Shown here piece after piece: positions 26,170-35,107 of a DNA stretch of 64,000 nt; within the stretch, counting starts at the first letter, position 1, and each line of letters starts with the position of its first letter. Source of the stretch: Syntrophaceae bacterium (GTDB lineage Bacteria; Desulfobacterota; BSN033; UBA1163); NCBI GenBank assembly GCA_013388635.1, contig JACAEX010000001.1, positions 55,702-119,701 on the forward strand, in the 5' to 3' direction. A program made the position numbers and the translations under genes. A model generated the notes under the pieces. It worked only from the letters and a program-made list of their open reading frames with translations, did no database searches and was not told where the DNA came from.

Positions 26170-27195
26170 TTATTTTTTCTCCTCCAGTTTCAGAAGGTCT
26201 TCAATCTTCATCCCGATCTTGGCCTCGCCACCAAAAACCGTTCCGGTCACTTTTCTGGCAAATCTTTCTTCTGCAAGTTTGTAGGCTCGATCGGGAAGGG
26301 GGATATACTTGACTTGCTTCACCAGCGTCGGCGCATGTTTGAGATAAAATTCAACGAACTCCTTCACCTCCGGCCTCTCGGCCGACTTCTTGTTCACGTA
26401 AATAAAGATCGGTCTGGAGAGGGGAAAATAAGTTCCATCCATTACCGTCTTCATTGATGGAGAAACAGGACCCTTTCCACCGTCAATAGCGACCAATTTC
26501 AGCTTATCAGGATTCTCGGCATAGTACGCATAACCGAAAAATCCAAGGCCACCTCTGTCAGAAGCGATCCCTTGAACAAGCACATTGTCATCTTCGCTGG
26601 CGGTGAAATCGCCCCGACTTGCTCTTGACTTGCCGACAATGGCCTCGGTGAAATAATCGAAGGTGCCCGAATCCACTCCAGGTCCATAAAGTTTTAAGGG
26701 CACATCAGGCCATGCCGGGTTCACCTGATTCCATCTGGTTATTTTGCCTTCGGCAGCTGGTTCCCAGATCTTCTTAAGGTCCCCTACGGTCATGGAAGTC
26801 ACCCAGTTGTTCTTAGGGTTAACCATGACAGCCAGGCCATCATAAGCCACTGGAAGCTCGATATATTCAATCCCCGCCTGTTTGCAGGCATCCATCTCTT
26901 TCTTAACAATGGGTCTGGAGGCATCCGATATGTCGGTCTCGCCTCGCGAAAATTTCTTGAAGCCTCCACCTGTCCCAGAGATTCCCACCGTCACCTTCAC
27001 GGTCCCCTTTTTTGCTTTTTGAAATTCCTCGGCCACCGCTTCGGTGATGGGATAAACCGTGCTCGACCCGTCGATCTTGATGATCTTTTCCTGCGCCCAG
27101 CCTAGGGTCACTCCAAGACCGGGGAGGTTCGTAATTAGCAACGCTCCTGCAGCCACAAAAACCAGCAAACCTATGTTTCTTCCAATTCGTTTCAT
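26170..27195 (-). CDS. pstS: phosphate-binding protein PstS (first module)
   Basis: This 341-residue periplasmic receptor has a signal peptide (about residues 1-34, ending LGWAQ). Phosphate-binding blocks are [41 protein letters not shown] and [16 protein letters not shown]. It is the first gene behind the PHO box. AGGAG lies before the ATG. PstS-C-A-B-B run without large gaps to 22687. Confidence 0.93.
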   Translation of the reverse strand: MKRIGRNIGLLVFVAAGALLITNLPGLGVTLGWAQEKIIKIDGSSTVYPITEAVAEEFQKAKKGTVKVTVGISGTGGGFKKFSRGETDISDASRPIVKKEMDACKQAGIEYIELPVAYDGLAVMVNPKNNWVTSMTVGDLKKIWEPAAEGKITRWNQVNPAWPDVPLKLYGPGVDSGTFDYFTEAIVGKSRASRGDFTASEDDNVLVQGIASDRGGLGFFGYAYYAENPDKLKLVAIDGGKGPVSPSMKTVMDGTYFPLSRPIFIYVNKKSAERPEVKEFVEFYLKHAPTLVKQVKYIPLPDRAYKLAEERFARKVTGTVFGGEAKIGMKIEDLLKLEEKK

Positions 27196-27230
27196 TATTT
27201 TTCTCCTTTCATATAAGATATCTGAGTTTT
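27196..27230 (-). promoter_or_regulatory. core promoter and leader of the pst operon
   Basis: Reading toward pstS, the PHO box is followed by ATATCTTATATG, which offers a -10-like TATCTT or TATATG at the expected distance, and then AAAGGAG before the ATG at 27195. No -35 is evident, as is usual for PhoB-activated promoters where the PHO box replaces it. Confidence 0.45.
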
Positions 27231-27258
27231 GTTACGATTCTGTTACAGATCCATTACG
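27231..27258 (-). promoter_or_regulatory. PHO box (PhoB binding site) upstream of pstS
   Basis: On the minus strand the sequence contains three GTAA half sites (complement of TTAC at 27232-27235, 27243-27246 and 27254-27257) spaced exactly 11 bp. That is the spacing of PhoB monomers on tandem direct repeats, and the core reads CTGTAACAGAATCGTAACA. Its position 36 bp before the pstS start fits PhoB activation. A PhoB-type regulator is encoded at 39190-39870. The remaining spacer to 27591 shows no further gene. Confidence 0.75.
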
Positions 27259-27591
27259 TTTTGGTTAATTCATTGTGCTCACCTCCTCACTCATTTGATT
27301 CAAGCCCCCCGACTGCTTATTGAGAAGCCATTTTTTATTGGTCGCGAAGCTTTGAAGGGATGATAACAGCGATTTGTCGCAGCAAGGTTACGAACCTGTT
27401 AAATTTCTATGACCCCGAGAAAAAAGTTGCATCCTACGGCTTCTTAAGGGATATTAATTGTAGCTCTCCGCCCTAAAGGCAGGGGCTTGCGGGGCGGGTA
27501 CGGGTCAAGCGCAATCATTCCATTTTAGCCTCTTTTCCGGAAGAGAAGATGGTCTGAGTAGGAATGAGGGTTTCAAGGGTGGTTATTCAAG

Positions 27592-28827
27592 ATGCCAGAT
27601 AGATTTCTTTGGGGTGTGGCGACATCGGCCTTCCAGCTTGAAGGGTCTCCCAATGCGGACTGGACAGCCTGGGATGAAAGGTTAAGGTCAAAGCCGAACG
27701 TCACCAATCATTACTCTCTTTATAAAAAAGACTTAAAATTCCTGAAAGAGCTCGGTGTCAATGCTTACCGTTTTTCATTAGAGTGGAGCAGGATCCAACC
27801 TGAAGAAGATCAATGGGATACGGAAGCCGTTCGACATTATCAGGACATTGTCGACATCCTTCATGGAGAAGGCATTGAGCCTATGTTGACCCTCCACCAT
27901 TTTACCCACCCTCGCTGGTTCCTGGAGAAATATCCGTGGCACGAAGACCGGTCTGTCAAAAAATTTCTGGTGTACGTGGAGAAGGTGGTCTCCACCCTTC
28001 GAGGGGTCCGCTACTGGATCACCATCAATGAGCCTTATGTTCTTCTTCTCGGGGGGTATCTGGATGGGTGTATGCCACCCGGCCTTCGGGAGCCTGCGTC
28101 CGCAGTCAAGGCCTTGAAGAATATGCTCCTCTGCCACGGGGAGGCATACGACATCCTTCACTCCTTGAATCAAGGGGCTGAGGTGGGTGTCGCCCATAAT
28201 ATGGCTGCCATCGCTCCTTGCCGGTTCTGGCATCCTCTGGATAGGGCCCTGTCAAGGATCGCCATGTTCTTTTATAACCATTCCCTGATCGACGCATTTC
28301 TTAACGGGACCCTAAGGGTAAGGTTTCCATTCAAAAAAGCGATAGAAATGGAAATTCCGGTTAAAGGGAAAGTGGATTTCATGGGTGTGAACTACTACAC
28401 TCGGATTCACCTGAGGTTTAATCCATTCAGGAAAATGGGCGTGGAGCTAAGACATCAAGACGAGGATGGCCACGGGCTTACGGACACGGGATGGGAGGTC
28501 CATCCAACAGGCCTTGAAAGGGTCCTGAGGTACGCATCCAAACTGAAAGTTCCAATTATTATTACGGAAAATGGTATTGCCACCCGTGATGACCAGAAGA
28601 AAATAAAATTCATTAAAGCACATGTCGATGCCCTTGAGAGGTGCTTGGAAAATGGGATCGATGTGAGAGGATATTTCTACTGGTCTCTGATCGATCATTA
28701 CGAGTGGCTCAGAGGATTTGACACAAGATTTGGGCTTTACACGGTCGATTTTACTACATTTGAACGCAAACGAACGTCAGCTGCCACCTATTATTCCTAT
28801 CTCATCAACAAAAATCTGAAATCTTAA
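27592..28827 (+). CDS. glycoside hydrolase family 1 (beta-glucosidase-like)
   Basis: This 411-residue TIM-barrel glycosidase has the acid/base Glu in ITINEPY (E147) and the nucleophile in IITENGIA (E326). The N-terminal FLWGVATSAFQLEG and the Trp-rich FYWSLIDHYEWLRGFDTRFGLY block near the C terminus form the sugar-binding pocket. There is no signal peptide, so it is cytoplasmic. At 411 residues it is somewhat shorter than typical GH1 enzymes. No sugar transporter is adjacent. It lies divergent from the pst operon, and its substrate is unknown. Confidence 0.9.
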   Translation: MPDRFLWGVATSAFQLEGSPNADWTAWDERLRSKPNVTNHYSLYKKDLKFLKELGVNAYRFSLEWSRIQPEEDQWDTEAVRHYQDIVDILHGEGIEPMLTLHHFTHPRWFLEKYPWHEDRSVKKFLVYVEKVVSTLRGVRYWITINEPYVLLLGGYLDGCMPPGLREPASAVKALKNMLLCHGEAYDILHSLNQGAEVGVAHNMAAIAPCRFWHPLDRALSRIAMFFYNHSLIDAFLNGTLRVRFPFKKAIEMEIPVKGKVDFMGVNYYTRIHLRFNPFRKMGVELRHQDEDGHGLTDTGWEVHPTGLERVLRYASKLKVPIIITENGIATRDDQKKIKFIKAHVDALERCLENGIDVRGYFYWSLIDHYEWLRGFDTRFGLYTVDFTTFERKRTSAATYYSYLINKNLKS

Positions 28828-28844
28828 CTCAAATTCCACATTCC

Positions 28845-28867
28845 CTTAATGATTCTGTAACAATTTC
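28845..28867 (+). promoter_or_regulatory. possible weak PHO box upstream of the PHP-GT operon
   Basis: TTAATGATTCTGTAACAAT contains two TAA cores 11 bp apart, with a TGTAACA half site like that of the pst PHO box, 25-30 bp before the PHP gene start. Only two half sites are visible and the first is poor, so this is a suggestion only. Confidence 0.3.
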
Positions 28868-28885
28868 AACTTATCATTTTTACTG

Positions 28886-29590
28886 ATGCTTTTATGCGAT
28901 TTCCATATCCACACGAGCTATTCCGATGGATCCGTTGACTTAAGGAGAACGATCGACCTCTTCGGTCAGGCCGGTTTTGATGTCATTGCCATTACAGATC
29001 ATGTGGTCAACGAAGAGACTCCCCACGGAAAGATTGCGAACCGTTTTGGATTCTCTGTGAGGGAGGATAATTTCAGTGCCTACCTTAACCACATCCGGGA
29101 AGAGGCGAAGCGAGCATGGGATAAATACGGATTGCTCGTTCTTCCAGGAGTCGAAATCACCAAGAGTTCGCTCTCCTCTGACCAATCGGCTCATGTGCTT
29201 TTGATTGACATCAAGACTTTTGTCTCTGCCACATGGGATTTTGAGAAGATCTTCCTTGAGGCCAAGAAACAAGACGCCCTCATCATCGCCTGTCACCCGC
29301 ATCACTCCTCTCAGCTCATGGTGATCGACACGCTTTTTTTGTGGAACAATAGGGAGAAGTATGCTCGATACATCGATGCCTGGGAGATTGCGAACAGGGA
29401 TGACGTCTTCAACGTGATCAGCCTGAAGAGATACCCCTATATCGCTGGGAGTGATTTTCACAGGGCGAGACATCTCTATTCCTGGAAAACGATGTTGAAT
29501 TGTGAGAAGGAAATCGGGGCAATCAAACAATGTATCCGCTACAACCGGGGGGTTGCAATTACCCTTTTTAGAAATGGGGTGCCTTTCTAA
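28886..29590 (+). CDS. PHP-domain metallophosphoesterase
   Basis: This 234-residue protein has the polymerase-and-histidinol-phosphatase fold. The first metal motif DFHIHTSYSDG is at residues 5-15, with AITDHVV near 36, GVEIT near 92, CHPHH near 137 and SDFH near 192. It would hydrolyse phosphoesters such as nucleotides or sugar phosphates. It closely resembles the N-terminal domain of the PHP-kinase fusion at 35108-37048 (shared AWEIANR, SDFH and SWK blocks). It lies 18 bp ahead of the glycosyltransferase gene, so the two are probably co-expressed. Confidence 0.85.
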   Translation: MLLCDFHIHTSYSDGSVDLRRTIDLFGQAGFDVIAITDHVVNEETPHGKIANRFGFSVREDNFSAYLNHIREEAKRAWDKYGLLVLPGVEITKSSLSSDQSAHVLLIDIKTFVSATWDFEKIFLEAKKQDALIIACHPHHSSQLMVIDTLFLWNNREKYARYIDAWEIANRDDVFNVISLKRYPYIAGSDFHRARHLYSWKTMLNCEKEIGAIKQCIRYNRGVAITLFRNGVPF

Positions 29591-29608
29591 ACCTGAGAGG
29601 GAAGTAAA

Positions 29609-30820
29609 ATGGAAATCTTTTGGATCCTCAGCGGTGTCACTATTTTGGGATTGGTCGGTTTCGGACTCCAGATTTTCGCGGTTTGCTCATACCTGAAAAC
29701 CAACCAGAGTCCGGGCCGGGGGCGTGATTCAATTGAAACCTTTCCGCCGATCTCGATACTAAAGCCACTGAGCGGCTTGGACGATAATTTGTTCGACAAT
29801 TTAGAAAGTTTTTGTCGTCAGGATTACCCGAAGTATGACATCCTTTGTTCCATCCAGGATCCCAATGATCCGGCTTATCGGGTGGTCGAGAAAGTGAAAA
29901 ACAGATTTCCGGACAAGGGAATTTCAATCCTTGTAGAGCGGTGCAACGAAGGACTGAATCCAAAAGTCAATAATATGCTTCCCGCCTACCGACATGCCCG
30001 GTACCCCTATATCCTCATCAGCGATAGCAATGTCATGGTGGAGCGAGACTATTTAAGAAAGAATATCCGGTTCATGGACGATCCCAACATTGGACTGGTT
30101 ACCAATCTGATCAGGGGGGTGAGGGCAAAGACCATCGGTTCCCTCTTCGAGAATCTCCATTTGAATTCATTCATATTGGGAAATGTCTGTTTCCTAAAAA
30201 AATTCCTCGATATCCCTTGCGTCGTCGGCAAATCGATGTTGATGAGAAGGAGTGATCTGGAAGCGATCGGAGGCTTGAAGGCATTCAAAGACGTTCTCGC
30301 TGAAGACCATTTCATTGGAGAAAAGATAAGGGAGAGAGGTCAGCAGGTCATTCTTTCCAATCACATGATTGGAAACGTGAATGAGTATTGGGGAGTAAAG
30401 AGGTTCTTCAACAGGCACCTCAGATGGGGAAAGATGCGTTGGAAAATCCTGGGCTATAAATATGTTACCGAACTCATCGGAAATCCCGTGCTTCTTTCTT
30501 TATCTTCCTTGTTTTTTGAGGGCCCATCTAAAAGGGCACTGTTGTTCATTGCTTCCGTAGGTCTCGTGAAAAGTGTAGGCGACTTCTACATGGGCCAGAA
30601 AATCAACGCTCAACTTCATCCTCTTGCTTACGTTCTCTCTCCGCTAAAGGATTTGCTGATGGGGTTCGTGTGGTTCATGTCCATCGCCAATGACACGGTC
30701 GTCTGGCGGGGAAAGCGGTACCTGATCGGGGAAAATACAGTCTTGTTTCCTTGTCCACAGAAGGGCATTTGGACATGGAGGTATCGACTCTTGGATCGGA
30801 TTCGAGTAAGGACCGCCTAA
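29609..30820 (+). CDS. ceramide-glucosyltransferase-like family 2/21 glycosyltransferase
   Basis: This 403-residue membrane-anchored GT has an N-terminal helix (about residues 5-27), then the GT domain with PISILKPLSGLDDNLFDNLES, QDPND (D1), SDSNVMV (D2), AEDHF (D3 base) and the RHLRWGKMRW (Q/RxxRW) acceptor motif. Two to three C-terminal helices follow. This is the GT21 pattern of ceramide glucosyltransferases and of bacterial HpnI, which uses hopanoid lipids. The acceptor here is probably a membrane lipid. The gene lies in an operon with the PHP protein and a DUF3562 protein. Confidence 0.85.
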   Translation: MEIFWILSGVTILGLVGFGLQIFAVCSYLKTNQSPGRGRDSIETFPPISILKPLSGLDDNLFDNLESFCRQDYPKYDILCSIQDPNDPAYRVVEKVKNRFPDKGISILVERCNEGLNPKVNNMLPAYRHARYPYILISDSNVMVERDYLRKNIRFMDDPNIGLVTNLIRGVRAKTIGSLFENLHLNSFILGNVCFLKKFLDIPCVVGKSMLMRRSDLEAIGGLKAFKDVLAEDHFIGEKIRERGQQVILSNHMIGNVNEYWGVKRFFNRHLRWGKMRWKILGYKYVTELIGNPVLLSLSSLFFEGPSKRALLFIASVGLVKSVGDFYMGQKINAQLHPLAYVLSPLKDLLMGFVWFMSIANDTVVWRGKRYLIGENTVLFPCPQKGIWTWRYRLLDRIRVRTA

Positions 30821-30843
30821 TGGAAGAGAATAAGGGGGATTCC

Positions 30844-31062
30844 ATGGATCCAGATTCGTACTATGAAAATGAAGAACAGCGGAAGCAACACCTTCGTGCC
30901 ATTCAGACACTGATCGAAGAAGTCGGACGCCCCGTGGAGGAAATCACCCGTCTTTATTATCTCGTGTTGCAAGAGTATGAAAAAGAGGCAAAGATCAAGA
31001 TTTTCTTGCCAATCTTGATCAGCAAAAGGGTAAGGGCGATCATCGAGACGGAGCCCCAATAA
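30844..31062 (+). CDS. small DUF3562-like helical protein
   Basis: A start at 30844 with AAGGGGG five to six bases upstream gives 72 residues. An ATG at 30820 overlapping the GT stop (TAATG) is the alternative. The sequence HLRAIQTLIEEVGRPVEEITRLYYLVL ... IKIFLPILISKRVRAIIE fits the short DUF3562 family seen in proteobacteria. Its function is unknown. It is tightly linked to the GT gene. Confidence 0.65.
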   Translation: MDPDSYYENEEQRKQHLRAIQTLIEEVGRPVEEITRLYYLVLQEYEKEAKIKIFLPILISKRVRAIIETEPQ

Positions 31063-31124
31063 ATCATAAGAAGGCAACAACGCTTAACCGTTTAGGCTTG
31101 AGCCATGCGAAAAGGAGGTTTCAA

Positions 31125-31661
31125 ATGGAACCTGTGGTCTATCCATATCCTATGAGGGCAAGGATCTCATATTTCATGGTCAAGTGGGAAGAGCTCATCA
31201 CTCTTATCACTGTTCTCTGTGCTGTCTCTGCCATTGGATCAGGAGTGGTTTGGTTAGCTGTTAAGAGAGAATTTCTCCTTTTTTTAATGCTCGGATTGAG
31301 TGCTCTCTATTTGATAGGAAGGCAATATTGGAAATTTAGAGATGAATTTCCAATGAGGAGAGGAAACCCAATTGATCGAAAGGAGGAAGAAAATATGTTG
31401 GGGATGGACACTAAGGGAAGAGGATCCAAGGAAGAAAAGAAAATATACGGAGGGAGGTTGAAGATGGGATATGATCGTATGAGGCCCGAAAAGTACGGAA
31501 TGGTTTTTTGTCCTGACTGTCATGGAAACGGCAGGGGCGAAGACGGCGAAAGCCCTTGTCAGAAATGTTCAGGGTTTGGGTGGCTGATTGAGAGTGAACA
31601 TGGATACCCAACCAGTCACCGGCAGTCCAGCGGCAGGAGAGGAAAAAGTCTCCCTCTCTAA
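31125..31661 (+). CDS. membrane protein with DnaJ-type zinc finger
   Basis: The start at 31125 follows AAAGGAGG and gives 178 residues. There are two transmembrane helices (about residues 25-70), then a charged linker and a C-terminal CPDCHGNGRGEDGESPCQKC repeat, i.e. two CxxCxGxG knuckles like the DnaJ cysteine-rich domain. It has no J domain. Such hybrids could be redox or chaperone-like membrane proteins, but no named family is recognised. The low-complexity linker weakens confidence in the middle part. Confidence 0.6.
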   Translation: MEPVVYPYPMRARISYFMVKWEELITLITVLCAVSAIGSGVVWLAVKREFLLFLMLGLSALYLIGRQYWKFRDEFPMRRGNPIDRKEEENMLGMDTKGRGSKEEKKIYGGRLKMGYDRMRPEKYGMVFCPDCHGNGRGEDGESPCQKCSGFGWLIESEHGYPTSHRQSSGRRGKSLPL

Positions 31662-31670
31662 ATTCCTCCT

Positions 31671-31947
31671 CTAATTGGAAAGCAGCCGCTCATTGGGAGA
31701 GGTGGTCCCGGATAATTTGATGATGAGGAAGTCGTCGCTGTCCGTGAATTCAAATTGCACGTTTATCTCTGTTCCCTGCCTTTCTCGGAAGATGAATTCT
31801 AACGGTAGCACTGGTCTACCATTCTTCAAATTTAACCCTCACGTGTGACGCGCTGATGTCGAGAATCAGAAATCTTTGTGACAAACTGGGAGGCGTCTTT
31901 TTCTTCCTAAAGCTTGCTGCGAGCGGGAAAGGATCGTCTATGAACAT
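31671..31947 (-). pseudogene. frameshifted small ORF, possibly PilZ-like
   Basis: On the minus strand an ATG at 31947 opens a frame with LSQRFLILDISASHVRVKFEEW before a TAG. A shift of one frame near 31815-31822 continues as RPVLPLEFIFRERQGTEINV ... TTSPNERLLSN and ends at a TAG at 31671. The two parts read as one beta-rich domain. LDISASHVRV resembles the second PilZ motif, but the RxxxR part is not clear. It is either a decaying gene or a sequencing indel. The rest of the spacer (31948-32086) shows nothing else. Confidence 0.4.
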
Positions 31948-32086
31948 TTCTTTGCGAGAAGATTAAATTCTGTTGAACTTCATTTCCATATTTTTTATAA
32001 GTATTTATGAACTTGAGGCGGGGAGTGTTCCCATGACACGCTACGACAATGATGGGCAGAACACTAAAAACATCAGAGGTGAGTAA

Positions 32087-34042
32087 ATGAACAAACTCAT
32101 GGGCGCGAGGATGATCTACCCCATTATTGCAATCCTTTTCGTGATCGTTCTTTACTCCCTCTATAGGAAAAATACCGGGGAGGAGAAAGTTTCGGAGTTC
32201 GGTAAGTATAGCGGTTACTCCGAAGCGGTTTATGATGGAAACCAGCGCATTTCCGATTACTTGACGCTCTCAAATGGAACGAGACTGGCCTACGATCTCA
32301 TTGTCCCGACTCAAAAAGGTGTGCCAGCGAACAAACCTTTGCCTGTCCTCTTCAAATACACGCCCTACCTGCGCACCTTCACCATCTTCGACAGGGCAGG
32401 CAATAATATTATTGCTGATTTGTTTAACCTCGGTTGGAAAGAAAGAGCTTTTCTTCGGGTCCGCTACTGGTTCAATAAGCGTGGAAACCTCATGGATCCG
32501 GTCTTCAGAAACAGGTATCTTAAGAGGATGCTCAAGCACGGCTATGCTGTCATCGTGGTCGAAAGGCCAGGGACCGGGGCCTCCTTCGGGGTGATGGATG
32601 CGTCGTTCGAGGTGGGTGCCAGAGAAGTCAATGAAATCCTGAACTGGATCGCAGCTCAGAATTGGTGCAATGGCAACATCGGCATGTACGGCGACTCCTT
32701 TCAGGCGATGATCCAGTTTGCAGCAGCGACGACTGGCAATCCGCATCTGAAAGCCCTCTTTCCCACTTCAAGCGGTTTTGACACGTACAGCTCTGTCACC
32801 TATCCGGGAGGCGTATTGAACAAGACCTTCGCTTCTTTTTTCTCGTGGTCGACGTCCTTTCTTGAAAAGCTCGTGACACCGGTGGACAGCGATAAGGATG
32901 GATCAATGCTTGCCCAGGCCCGCCAGGAGCGAGGAGGGTCGACGCTCGCAAAACAATCGGAGGTCTGGTTTAGAAAATTCCCGTTCCGTGATAGTGCCAC
33001 CACTGACGGAATTAGAATCTGGGAGGGACCCGCTAATCTCTATCCCCTTCTTGACCGGATCAATCAATCACGAATTCCGGTCTACATGACGACTGGCTGG
33101 TATGATTTGTTCGCAGGGGCAGGGGATATGTTTCTCTGGTATGCCAACCTCACCGTACCCAAGCGTCTGCTCGTTCGCCCGGCGGATCATAGCCAGGTAG
33201 AAAAAAACCAGTTTGACATTGACTTTGAGGTTGAGGTGCACCGCTGGTTCGACTACTGGCTAAAGGGCATTGACAATGGCATCATGAAAGAACCTCCCAT
33301 TTACTATTACGTGATGAGAGGTCCGAAGAGGGGTGCCTGGCGGACAACTGCTCAATGGCCATTGAGGACTCAGAAGATCACAGACTTTTATTTCGCTCAA
33401 GGAAAAACAGGGACCATCGCCTCGATCAATGACGGATTCCTGAGCCAGACCCCTCCAGCCCAAAAGGATGCTTCCGATGCCTACACAGTGGATTATTCGA
33501 CAACAAGCGGCAAATACTCACGATGGTATGCTGTGAACTGGCCCCGTAAGTACCTGGATATGCGATTAAACGACCAAAAGGCCCTGACTTATACTACGCC
33601 GTCCCTGGAGACGGATGTGGAGGTCACAGGGCATCCAGTTGCGCATCTCTGGCTAACAACCAATGCTCCGGACCTGGATGTGTTTGTCTATCTGGAAGAA
33701 GTGGATGAAAGCGGCAAGTCCACCTACCTTACCGAGGGAAATCTGCGGGCTTCTCATCGTAAAGTGAGCCGGGCGCCGTACAATAATCTCGGATTGCCTT
33801 ACCATTCTTTTTATCAAAGCGATTCGGAACCGATCCCGGTCGAAAAACCGGTCGAGCTGGTCTTCAGCCTGCACCCGGTCTCTTACCGGTTCCACAAAGG
33901 GGGCCGTATGCGCATCACGGTTGCTTTTTCGGATGCTGATAATTTTGAGACGCCCGTTATCAATCCGGCTCCAAAGCTCAAATTATTGAGAGATAAAAAT
34001 CACCCGTCCTTTGTCCAATTCCCAATCATTCAATCACCGTAA
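32087..34042 (+). CDS. CocE/NonD family hydrolase (X-Pro dipeptidyl-peptidase S15 fold)
   Basis: This 651-residue serine hydrolase has an N-terminal membrane anchor or signal (MIYPIIAILFVIVLYSLY). The alpha/beta-hydrolase core starts near RLAYDLIVP. The nucleophile is S204 in GMYGDSFQAM, the Asp is probably in TTGWYDLFAGAGD and the His in ADHSQ. The C-terminal jelly-roll domain (about 420-650) ends with GRMRITVAFSDADNFETP. Relatives hydrolyse esters, acyl amides (cocaine esterase, glutaryl-7-ACA acylase) or X-Pro peptides. The substrate cannot be told from sequence. The gene is alone, flanked by gene remnants. Confidence 0.85.
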   Translation: MNKLMGARMIYPIIAILFVIVLYSLYRKNTGEEKVSEFGKYSGYSEAVYDGNQRISDYLTLSNGTRLAYDLIVPTQKGVPANKPLPVLFKYTPYLRTFTIFDRAGNNIIADLFNLGWKERAFLRVRYWFNKRGNLMDPVFRNRYLKRMLKHGYAVIVVERPGTGASFGVMDASFEVGAREVNEILNWIAAQNWCNGNIGMYGDSFQAMIQFAAATTGNPHLKALFPTSSGFDTYSSVTYPGGVLNKTFASFFSWSTSFLEKLVTPVDSDKDGSMLAQARQERGGSTLAKQSEVWFRKFPFRDSATTDGIRIWEGPANLYPLLDRINQSRIPVYMTTGWYDLFAGAGDMFLWYANLTVPKRLLVRPADHSQVEKNQFDIDFEVEVHRWFDYWLKGIDNGIMKEPPIYYYVMRGPKRGAWRTTAQWPLRTQKITDFYFAQGKTGTIASINDGFLSQTPPAQKDASDAYTVDYSTTSGKYSRWYAVNWPRKYLDMRLNDQKALTYTTPSLETDVEVTGHPVAHLWLTTNAPDLDVFVYLEEVDESGKSTYLTEGNLRASHRKVSRAPYNNLGLPYHSFYQSDSEPIPVEKPVELVFSLHPVSYRFHKGGRMRITVAFSDADNFETPVINPAPKLKLLRDKNHPSFVQFPIIQSP

Positions 34043-34085
34043 AATTACTTTTGACAGGGTATTATTTCTGGAGGTTATTGGCGGC

Positions 34086-34166
34086 ATGAAAGTCAAGACG
34101 TCTACAACCTTATCTGAGAACCTATCCAGGGCGATTGATGAAGCGGTGTTTCAGGGATTGGATTAA
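34086..34166 (+). pseudogene. truncated ribbon-helix-helix antitoxin remnant
   Basis: A 26-codon ORF begins MKVKTSTTLSENLSRAIDEA and stops soon after. The start is what many CopG/ParD-type antitoxins have at their N terminus, but the second helix and any toxin partner are missing. A GGAGG site lies about 12 bases upstream. The rest of the spacer up to 34425 holds no gene. Confidence 0.4.
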
Positions 34167-34425
34167 AGGTGGCCTGCTCAGGTTTTGAGGCGACAGGTAG
34201 TGTAAAGATACCCCTTGTTGGAAGTTGCACAAGTCAACAAAATGGATAGGGTGAAATTTAAAGGTTACGGGGTAAAAGGTTTTATGGAAGGGGGATTTTC
34301 AAAAATCATGACCAGAGGAAGGGCTGAGGAAAATCTTGCCTTATTTTACTTTTGACGGAGCCCCCCTAAAAGGTTACTATAATTGCGAATCATGAGGCGT
34401 AAATTCCAGGTACGGAGGTAAACCA

Positions 34426-34902
34426 ATGGAACCTCAAAAAACGAACAAGGATGTTATGATCACAGATTTTTCAACAATAAAGACGGATGCCAACCTTAAG
34501 GAAGCGTTTGAAGGCATCAGCAAAATGCTGGAAAAGTCGCCCGATCCGCCCGGGCTGATTGTCATCGAAAATGACGGCAAGTACGCGGGCGTATTGACTC
34601 TTGCCGATTTTATGAATGAACTTCGGAAACTTTATCGTGACGCTTGCGACAAGACCGGGGGAAAGGAATGGATGGCGAGTTTATTCACCGAGTGCGAACT
34701 CGTCGGAATAAGGAAGGTCTATGAAATCTCGAGTGGCAAACGCCTGTCCATTAAATCTGGCGATAGTTTTGAAAAAGCATGCGAATTGATCTTGCGCAAG
34801 AAGCTTGAGTTACTGGCCGTAGTTGATGAAAAGTCAATGTCAGTAGGGATCGTAACCAGAAGACATGTGTTGACCGAGATAGGTTCCAGAATGTTCAAAT
34901 GA
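34426..34902 (+). CDS. CBS-domain protein
   Basis: This 158-residue protein has two CBS motifs: about residues 8-68 (PGLIVIENDGKYAGVLTLADFM) and 88-155 (LAVVDEKSMSVGIVTRRHVLTEI). A CBS pair folds as a Bateman module that senses adenine nucleotides or SAM. There is no attached enzymatic domain, so it probably regulates a partner in trans. It has an upstream AGGTACGGAGG site and no operon partners. A 200-bp gene-free spacer follows. Confidence 0.75.
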   Translation: MEPQKTNKDVMITDFSTIKTDANLKEAFEGISKMLEKSPDPPGLIVIENDGKYAGVLTLADFMNELRKLYRDACDKTGGKEWMASLFTECELVGIRKVYEISSGKRLSIKSGDSFEKACELILRKKLELLAVVDEKSMSVGIVTRRHVLTEIGSRMFK

Positions 34903-35107
34903 ATATGCAGAGTAGCAACCACGGTTTAAGGGGCTGGATTTTTTCGCCCCAACCCCGATTTTTCGAGCGAGGATGACGGAAAGATTTGGGCGATCCTCCC
35001 TTGCGCCTGCTTGTTGTCTCACTCGGGGAGAAAAACGCTCGCCGCTGAGCGTTGGTCGCCTGGGCCTTGGTTCAAGCTATGGTGCTCCAACGGGAAATCT
35101 TAAGTCT

